Shown one piece after another: positions 58,904 to 64,000 of a stretch of DNA of 64,000 nucleotides. Positions within the stretch are counted from its first letter, which is position 1; each line of letters starts with the position of its first letter. The stretch spans positions 1-64,000 of the forward strand of contig DATLNM010000014.1 of NCBI GenBank assembly GCA_035536775.1, written 5' to 3'. The notes under the pieces were generated by a model, which searched no databases, had not been told where the DNA came from, and saw only the letters and a list, made by a program, of their open reading frames with translations. Position numbers and translations under genes: made by a program. Source of the DNA: DATLNM01 sp035536775. Its GTDB lineage: Bacteria; Actinomycetota; CADDZG01; WHSQ01.

Positions 58904-59503
58904 GTGAATTCCTGGCCGGAAGTGATCGTTGGCGGCACCCATGAGCCTTATGTCGATCGCGTTGTGGACGAAATGCCCTACATCACGCGCCCCAAGACCG
59001 TGGCAGCTTTCGGAACTGTGCACGGCTACCCGTGGAGTCTGGTCCTGTTTCAGAAGCAGCGTGATTCCGAAGACGAACAAGACATGGCCCCGGACGACCA
59101 TCCGAAGCCGGCTCGATTCGAATTCTTCCTTGGGGGCACCCCGGGCCTTCCGGGTTCTGCGCCTGGTGGGCTGGGTGGGGGCGGTGGAGAGATCAACATT
59201 CGGGACGGAGCCCATATCGATACCACCGCACACAGTTGGCCGACCGACCCACCGGTTATGGGATACGTCGTATTCACTAGTGATGACGCCCTTGAGTTAC
59301 AGGTCAATCCCGATGACGCCGAGGCACAAAGGTTTCCGGTCGAACGTCACCTCGAGGGATTCCCAAAGTTCTGCGTCTTCTTCCCCCCGTTCGCAGTTCC
59401 GGGGACCATCGCCGCCCTTGACGCATCTGGCAACGTCCTGCATCAACGGACGCTAATCTCGGGCGAGGTTCCCGTGGGCGCGGTCTTCGGCGGCGGCGAT
59501 TAG
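58904..59503 (+). CDS. Hypothetical protein with extracytoplasmic-domain-like sequence
   Basis: 199 residues from GTG 58904, 6 nt after GAGACT; an upstream in-frame TAG closes the frame. No signal peptide or membrane helix. Mixed alpha/beta sequence with a Gly-rich loop (GGTPGLPGSAPGGLGGGGG) and an end (TIAALDASGNVLHQRTLISG) like the outside domains of actinobacterial anti-sigma-like proteins. May be a detached domain or a genuine cytoplasmic protein. Confidence 0.5.
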   Translation: MNSWPEVIVGGTHEPYVDRVVDEMPYITRPKTVAAFGTVHGYPWSLVLFQKQRDSEDEQDMAPDDHPKPARFEFFLGGTPGLPGSAPGGLGGGGGEINIRDGAHIDTTAHSWPTDPPVMGYVVFTSDDALELQVNPDDAEAQRFPVERHLEGFPKFCVFFPPFAVPGTIAALDASGNVLHQRTLISGEVPVGAVFGGGD

Positions 59504-59572
59504 CGAACACGCGTAGAGGCCCGGCTGCTGACCGATGGAAGGCCGCCCTGTCGCCTCCGCCCAACCCGAGTC

Positions 59573-60184
59573 TTAGCGTTGCAGGAAGGTAGCGATCTTC
59601 TCTTGTACCTCGGCGCTGCGAACTAGATCCCAGTGGTCGAGGCCCGCAAAGTATTCGTGCTCTGCGCCATACAAGGCAGCAACGGGAGTGCCGCGCTCCT
59701 CGCGGAACTCGTCGCCTGAGATCACGAGTACTGGGCACCTCAATAAGGGCACCGAGATGCCACGCTTCCTCTCCCCGCGTGCGAGCGATGACTCCGGTCG
59801 GCAGGCAACACCTTCGGGAAAGGCTCCGTAAACAACCTCAGGATTAAACGTCCCTTCCTCCAACGGTGCGTCCGGCACGAACCCCTGGACCTCGCCAGGA
59901 GGGCTGGGCTCCATGAGGATCACGGCTGAACAATCGATTGTTTCAGCAGCCATCAAAGCCACAAGTCCACCCATGCTCCAGCCACAAAGGCCGACCGGCT
60001 TCCCCGTCTTCTTGCACGCGGCGACCACTTGGTCTCGATAGTCATCCATAGAAGCGCGCCCAACGTCCAGGTCTTCCTGTAGGTCGACGGTTACGACATC
60101 GATGGCGGAGAAGCTCTCCTGCCACCCATCGAAGATCCACGGTCCACTGCCTGCGCCATGCACGAGAAGCAAAGATTTCGTCAT
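59573..60184 (-). CDS. Alpha/beta hydrolase (small, thioesterase/esterase-like)
   Basis: 203 residues. LLLVHGAGSGPWIFDGW, nucleophile elbow CGWSMGG, acid in VISGDEFR and catalytic His in FAGLDHWDLV. All catalytic positions are visible. Substrate unknown. Confidence 0.85.
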   Translation of the reverse strand: MTKSLLLVHGAGSGPWIFDGWQESFSAIDVVTVDLQEDLDVGRASMDDYRDQVVAACKKTGKPVGLCGWSMGGLVALMAAETIDCSAVILMEPSPPGEVQGFVPDAPLEEGTFNPEVVYGAFPEGVACRPESSLARGERKRGISVPLLRCPVLVISGDEFREERGTPVAALYGAEHEYFAGLDHWDLVRSAEVQEKIATFLQR

Positions 60185-60307
60185 CGCCCCCAGTCTCCCG
60201 CGTTGCTTGCTTACGGGCCAAGCCCGACCCTTCGGGCGACGTCGCAGTCGAGGAACGAGGACCGACTGAGCCCGACTCGAACTCGCAGCGTGCGGTTGCG
60301 TGGAGGT

Positions 60308-60421
60308 CTATTCGTTGAACGTTTCGACCCACGCCCAGCCGAAGTATCCAATCAACAAGATAAGGACGACGATCAGAAGCAGGAAAGCAGCGCGACCTAG
60401 CAAGGAGAACCCGTCCTTCAT
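60308..60421 (-). CDS. 37-residue single-helix membrane peptide
   Basis: Frame ATG 60421 to TAG 60308. MKDGFSLLGRAAFLLLIVVLIL... then GYFGWAWVETFNE: one clear membrane helix with a charged N-terminus and polar end. The start lies 6 nt after TAGGCT on the minus strand, the leaderless layout seen elsewhere. No homologue known to me. Confidence 0.5.
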   Translation of the reverse strand: MKDGFSLLGRAAFLLLIVVLILLIGYFGWAWVETFNE

Positions 60422-60628
60422 AGATCTAGCCTATTCCGGCGAGGACGCAGCCGCGAAGGATGACCGTTCGAGTCGGACACTCAGCGGCGGGCCTAACGTG
60501 GCGTCGTTATAAACGGCCGCGCCGCACATAAGGGGAGCTATCGGGAACCAGAGCACGCGGAGTAACGTCATACGAGAGATGAATGCTGAGCACACACAGC
60601 GGCTGACTAACAGGTCGCCACGGGCGCT

Positions 60629-61180
60629 GTGACCCGTTTAGGGCTGGTCGCTCTCGTGATCCTCACATCGTGCACGGGAACCGGTGAGGACCCGGTCGTT
60701 ACTGCGTCGCCGCGTCATGAGCTCGCCTGGGTGAGCATCCCTCGGGACGGCGGTGGGTTCGGCGTCCCGACCGACTGGCACAGCAAGGTTGCCGGCACGA
60801 AGCACTTCGGTGGCTTGGTCGCCGCAACCCGGCCGAAGATCACCCAGAACGTCATCCACGCGGACGACGACGGGCTTGGCGGCGGCGTCCGTTACGTCCG
60901 CCCCGAGAGGCTCCGCCCTGACGACGCCTTCATCTCCCTGACGTTTCATATCGCCTTGACAGGTCGCGGAACGAAGAACCACCTTCCCAGCGAAGTCGTC
61001 GCCGCAGACTTCTCCGACTCGGTAGACAAGCATCTCGGCGTCCCGTTTCGAGAGGTGGATGGTTGGCGGAACGACGACCTGAGTGTGAGGGTTCGCTACT
61101 GGATAGGTCCGGACGCGTCGGATGACACGAAAGCCGAGCTCGAGATGATCCTCGAACGGATCGAACTGCCTAAGCGCTGA
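60629..61180 (+). CDS. Putative lipoprotein
   Basis: 183 residues from GTG. Lipobox VILTSCTGTG near residue 15. Then an alpha/beta domain (ELAWVSIPRDGGGFGVPTDWHSKV ... DLSVRVRYWIGPDASDDTKAELEMILERIEL) similar in plan to small actinobacterial lipoproteins with a single globular domain ending in a helix. Function unknown. Confidence 0.65.
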   Translation: MTRLGLVALVILTSCTGTGEDPVVTASPRHELAWVSIPRDGGGFGVPTDWHSKVAGTKHFGGLVAATRPKITQNVIHADDDGLGGGVRYVRPERLRPDDAFISLTFHIALTGRGTKNHLPSEVVAADFSDSVDKHLGVPFREVDGWRNDDLSVRVRYWIGPDASDDTKAELEMILERIELPKR

Positions 61181-61189
61181 TTCGCATCA

Positions 61190-61573
61190 GTGCACTCTCT
61201 TGGTTTTTGGCCGAAGGACCCTCCGACCGAAGACGCAACCTACTACCGACCAGAAATATCGGGACCCGATTACGCTGGCTCCATGGAGGTGCGACCGGTC
61301 GACCCCCGAGACACTGAGATTGAGGTCGACTCTCCGATTTATCGCGTGTTCTTCTGGGAACGTCAAAGCGACCAGCCCTATTCAGGCTTCAAATCGGACG
61401 AGTACGAGATAGCCGAGGCCCGAGACGTGCACGAAATGACTCAATGGGCAGAGGCGAACGCTGGTGACCGGACCTTCACGGTCTACGTGGTTGTGGACAA
61501 AACACTCGTTCGACTGTCGGGCCGGGATCCCACTGCAGAGCAGGGCGTTCTTGATGCAAGGTGCGACCCTTGA
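61190..61573 (+). CDS. Hypothetical protein
   Basis: 127 residues from a GTG 9 nt after the preceding stop. No signal or membrane segment; a compact alpha/beta sequence (YRVFFWERQ ... YEIAEARDVHEMTQWAEANAGDRTFTVYVVVDKTLVRLSGRDP). The preceding lipoprotein gene may be co-transcribed. No family recognised. Confidence 0.55.
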   Translation: MHSLGFWPKDPPTEDATYYRPEISGPDYAGSMEVRPVDPRDTEIEVDSPIYRVFFWERQSDQPYSGFKSDEYEIAEARDVHEMTQWAEANAGDRTFTVYVVVDKTLVRLSGRDPTAEQGVLDARCDP

Positions 61574-61580
61574 GTCGAGC

Positions 61581-62294
61581 TTACGGATACAAGATCATCG
61601 GTAGTTCGCTGAGTAGGACGATCGTGAAGCTCGCATCTCGAAGACTTCCTTGCAGGTCGTAGATCCGCACTTCTTCGACGGCTTCTGACCTTTCATCACA
61701 GATGGTCGAGGTGTTTGCGATGAGAGGAGCGTTGCCGAGGTTCCGTACAGTCACGATGACCTCATACGCATCCGGTGGGCAGGATGGCGGTTGCTGTAGT
61801 CCGGCCCTGTGGCTGTCGAAATCGACGTGATAGATGCCGGTCGTCGTGCGACGAGCGGTGATCCCCGCGATGTCGCAACCGTATTTGGGAAACCAGGGGA
61901 TAGGTGGAGGGTCGGTGTCCCTGTATGCCGTGCCAGGCACGCTGGCATATTCACCCCCGATAGAGCTCTCAACGTTGGCCTTGGCCACCACGACCCCGAC
62001 TTCACAGGTGGTTTCCTCGTACTCATCAGGGATGCGTCCCCCGAGGTTCTTGGCGTCCGGCGCGCGCGTGATGATGTTTTCCGGCAGGTAACCGCTGTCG
62101 TCGGTCGCAACCAGGCGGCGCCGTCTGTCCTCGAGGATCGCGTCTGCCCCGACCGCGTGTAAGCCATCGACCCGATGTGAGTTGCGCGCAAAGCGCGCAA
62201 CGTCCGCGACCGTGCGAGCGACCGCCGGGGTGGCGAGCGCGACGACCGCGCCAATGGCAAAGAAAGCTAGCGCTCTGATCCAGGAACCTTTCAA
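61581..62294 (-). CDS. Exported paralogous protein 1 (tandem pair)
   Basis: 237 residues from TTG 62294 with AGGAGGGG upstream; this start aligns with the ATG of the neighbour. N-terminal signal or anchor (LAFFAIGAVVALATPAVARTVADVARFARNSHRVDG), then a conserved block SGYLPENIITRAPDAKNLGG, a variable middle, and IYHVDFD ... PLIANTSTICDER ... EEVRIYDLQGSLRDASFTIVLLSELP. Three Cys or more. No enzymatic motif. Close tandem copy follows upstream. Confidence 0.65.
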   Translation of the reverse strand: MKGSWIRALAFFAIGAVVALATPAVARTVADVARFARNSHRVDGLHAVGADAILEDRRRRLVATDDSGYLPENIITRAPDAKNLGGRIPDEYEETTCEVGVVVAKANVESSIGGEYASVPGTAYRDTDPPPIPWFPKYGCDIAGITARRTTTGIYHVDFDSHRAGLQQPPSCPPDAYEVIVTVRNLGNAPLIANTSTICDERSEAVEEVRIYDLQGSLRDASFTIVLLSELPMILYP

Positions 62295-62327
62295 TTCCCC
62301 TCCTTTAGTTTTGAGGTCGCGGAGCAC

Positions 62328-63029
62328 TCAGGGAAGTGGCATCGCGGGGAGCTCGGTGAGCAAGACGATGGTGAACGTCGCATCGCGTAGCGCGCCGCTA
62401 ACGTCATAGATGCGCACTTCTTCGACCGTGTGTACGCGCTCGTCGCAAATGGTGGAGGTGTTTGCTATGAGGGGTCGTTCAGGGTTCTGCGACTTCACCG
62501 TGACGACCACCTCATGTTTCGGCGCCTGGCATTCGGTCATGATGTTCGGAGAGAAATCAACGTGGTACACCCCGGTCGCCACATGGCGTGCTTTGACCTC
62601 GAGGACCATGCACTGACGGTTGGGTAACTGCGGGGGCGGCGGACCCCCGACGGCGTCCTGGTACGCAGCGCCTTCGGTAGGCTCGTACGCCGGTCCGATG
62701 GATGCAGGGACGAGGGCGCGCCCGGTGACGACGCCAACTTCGCATACCGACTCCTCGTATTGCGGAGGCAACTGGCCTCCCAGGCGAGACGCGTCGGGTG
62801 CCCGCGTGATGATGTTTTCCGGCAGGTAACCGCTGTCGCCGGTTGCAACCAGGCGGCCCCGCCTGTCCTCCGGCGTAGCCTCCGCGCCCACGGCATGGAA
62901 GCCATCGACCCGATGTGAGTTGCGCGCGAACCGCGCGAAGTCAGCGACAGTACGAGCTAATGCGGGCGATGTAAGAGCAACGACGGCACCGACGACGAAG
63001 AAGACGGCTGGCTTGACCCAAGCTTGCAT
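62328..63029 (-). CDS. Exported paralogous protein 2 (tandem pair)
   Basis: 233 residues with AGGAGGACC upstream. Same plan as the neighbour: signal (VFFVVGAVVALTSPALA), RTVADFARFARNSHRVDGFHAVGAE, SGYLPENIITRAPDASRLGG, YHVDFSPN, PLIANTSTICDER, EEVRIYDVSGALRDATFTIVLLTELP. The middle thirds differ most. Tandem duplication with divergence; function unknown. Confidence 0.65.
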   Translation of the reverse strand: MQAWVKPAVFFVVGAVVALTSPALARTVADFARFARNSHRVDGFHAVGAEATPEDRRGRLVATGDSGYLPENIITRAPDASRLGGQLPPQYEESVCEVGVVTGRALVPASIGPAYEPTEGAAYQDAVGGPPPPQLPNRQCMVLEVKARHVATGVYHVDFSPNIMTECQAPKHEVVVTVKSQNPERPLIANTSTICDERVHTVEEVRIYDVSGALRDATFTIVLLTELPAMPLP

Positions 63030-63061
63030 GTGGTCCTCCTAAGCTTTCAAAGGCAGCGGCC

Positions 63062-64000
63062 CTACACCGACACTCGAAGTGGCTGCGAGGAACCGTGTTC
63101 ACGATCTTCTGTCTGGCGTCGCCACTTTGCTTCGAAGGTGCTTTCCCCCTTGAGGGTTAAGTGGAAGATCGCTCGGCACCGTTCGTTCAAGGGTTGTGAG
63201 TCGATCCTCGAGGACCCAGTCCTACGGACCTTCCATAGCTGGAGACTGGTACCAATAAGCCCGTCGCAGGGACGAACGAGGCCTGCCAACACCACTCTCC
63301 TCGCGGGGGATATCCGCTTTACCCGAAGGCTGACGGCGACCCGAACACGGACGGGGGTCGCCTCGGACCCGGCCTCGTGACACCTGTAGGACTGATGATC
63401 GATGGATGCCCAATAGTTGGCTGATCGTTCTGGGACAAGCTTGAACTCGAATATTCCGGAGGCATCGGAGACGGTTGAGCCGATCGTTTCGAACTTGCCT
63501 CCAGCTATCTGTGTGTGCAGATGGACAAGCATGCTTAGTCCGCACTCGTCATAGAAGGTGTTCTCGACCCTTCCGGTGAGCGTCAACTCCGCTGGGTATC
63601 GAACCGGCTTGGAAGGGCCTTCGAGAAAAACCCGACGGCACTGTTTGAACATTTCGCAGCCGTCCTGGGGCGTCGATGTGCGCTGAGTAAACGATGGAGT
63701 GGGCGTTGTCGTGGGTGTCGCGACTGGTGGGGTCGTTGGGCTTGGACCGGGGGAGCCTAAGACGTGAGTGAGCCAACCTTCATCGGGGACTACGTCCGGA
63801 GGCGCTAAGCCCGGACACGGCGTCGACGACGGTGTGGCCCTGCATGTGGAGACCTGGCTCGCGTAAACCCTGTAGGTGTAAGAAAGGGGAGTCGCGTCGC
63901 CCGCAGCCATGGATGTGATGCCGAACTGCACGTGCAACAGTGTGTCGCTCCTCGCGAACGCGGTGGCGAGCTCGACGAACCGACCGTTCTCGTCGATCAC
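63062..64000 (-). CDS. Secreted-type protein with tandem Ig-like domains (partial, cut by window edge)
   Basis: At least 312 residues; the frame is open to the right edge and the true start is outside the window. A Thr/Pro linker (PGPSPTTPPVATPTTTPTP) separates an N-terminal part from two beta units (LTLTGRVENTFYDECG ... and VVLAGLVRPCDGLIG ...). The same two-unit ending, with matching GRV, AxY/W and Cys positions, is seen in the protein at 2827-3951. Confidence 0.65.
   Translation of the reverse strand: MIDENGRFVELATAFARSDTLLHVQFGITSMAAGDATPLSYTYRVYASQVSTCRATPSSTPCPGLAPPDVVPDEGWLTHVLGSPGPSPTTPPVATPTTTPTPSFTQRTSTPQDGCEMFKQCRRVFLEGPSKPVRYPAELTLTGRVENTFYDECGLSMLVHLHTQIAGGKFETIGSTVSDASGIFEFKLVPERSANYWASIDHQSYRCHEAGSEATPVRVRVAVSLRVKRISPARRVVLAGLVRPCDGLIGTSLQLWKVRRTGSSRIDSQPLNERCRAIFHLTLKGESTFEAKWRRQTEDREHGSSQPLRVSV

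Noticed and set aside
1..64000. CRISPR array or transposase/IS element
   Set aside because: No regular spacer-repeat series, no transposase-like protein and no paired terminal repeats with a coding body were seen.

Overview
The window is high-GC DNA with densely packed genes and few gaps. It most resembles a soil or freshwater member of the Actinomycetota outside the well-studied genera. The evidence is a mycothiol-type DinB/SCP2 protein, a class E-like sortase, the ClpS-DUF2017 pair, a large LuxR/LAL regulator, many GTGA/ATGA gene overlaps, and many starts placed 6-7 nt after a TANNNT box, as expected for leaderless mRNAs. I cannot name the genus.

Layout. 1-2.0 kb: nitrogen sensing and uptake (PII and Amt). 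2.0-8.5 kb: a DinB/SCP2 protein, a secreted Ig-like protein, the pentose-phosphate genes pgl and zwf behind an alpha/beta hydrolase, and a LarA-like protein. 8.5-12.6 kb: a surface-protein cassette (LPVTG protein, sortase, Fn3 membrane protein) with an unusual leader of four tandem hairpins. 12.6-18.6 kb: acyl-CoA ligase, patatin, secreted phosphatase, PPOX and aldo/keto reductase genes. 18.6-21.5 kb: a divergent cassette that keeps the MauE/MauD maturation pair of methylamine dehydrogenase with a Tat-exported, ten-cysteine, MauA-like protein but has no heavy chain. 21.5-34 kb: housekeeping and stress genes (DMT transporter, TerC, arginase, PolX-like PHP protein, SDR, YchF-like GTPase, gamma-glutamyltransferase, endonuclease IV, Bcp, DUF2017, ClpS, 6-phosphogluconate dehydrogenase, DUF892). 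34-42.8 kb: a His-rich protein, a sensor/response-regulator pair whose sensor lacks an ATPase domain, a CASTOR/POLLUX-like channel, an LVIVD protein and a LAL regulator.

42.8-64 kb is accessory in character. It has a family of small secreted beta-rich proteins with a shared operator-like dyad in front of two of the operons, carbonic anhydrase, a duplicated-domain lipoprotein, tRNA-Arg(CCU), four ECF sigma factors within 10 kb (three each followed by a single-pass membrane protein, one fused directly to a membrane segment), an IMPase-like protein missing metal ligands, pseudogenes, and tandem paralogues of unknown function.

Cross-cutting signals. A three-hairpin element occurs five times, four of them directly 5' of a minus-strand start codon (PII, acyl-CoA ligase, SDR, gamma-glutamyltransferase) with the Shine-Dalgarno sequence as its 3' edge; it looks like an undescribed 5'-leader RNA or a repeat family that settles in leaders. 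The other leading candidates for something new are the Mau-like cassette and the sigma/membrane-partner cluster. All functional calls are from reading translated sequence; no database search was run.
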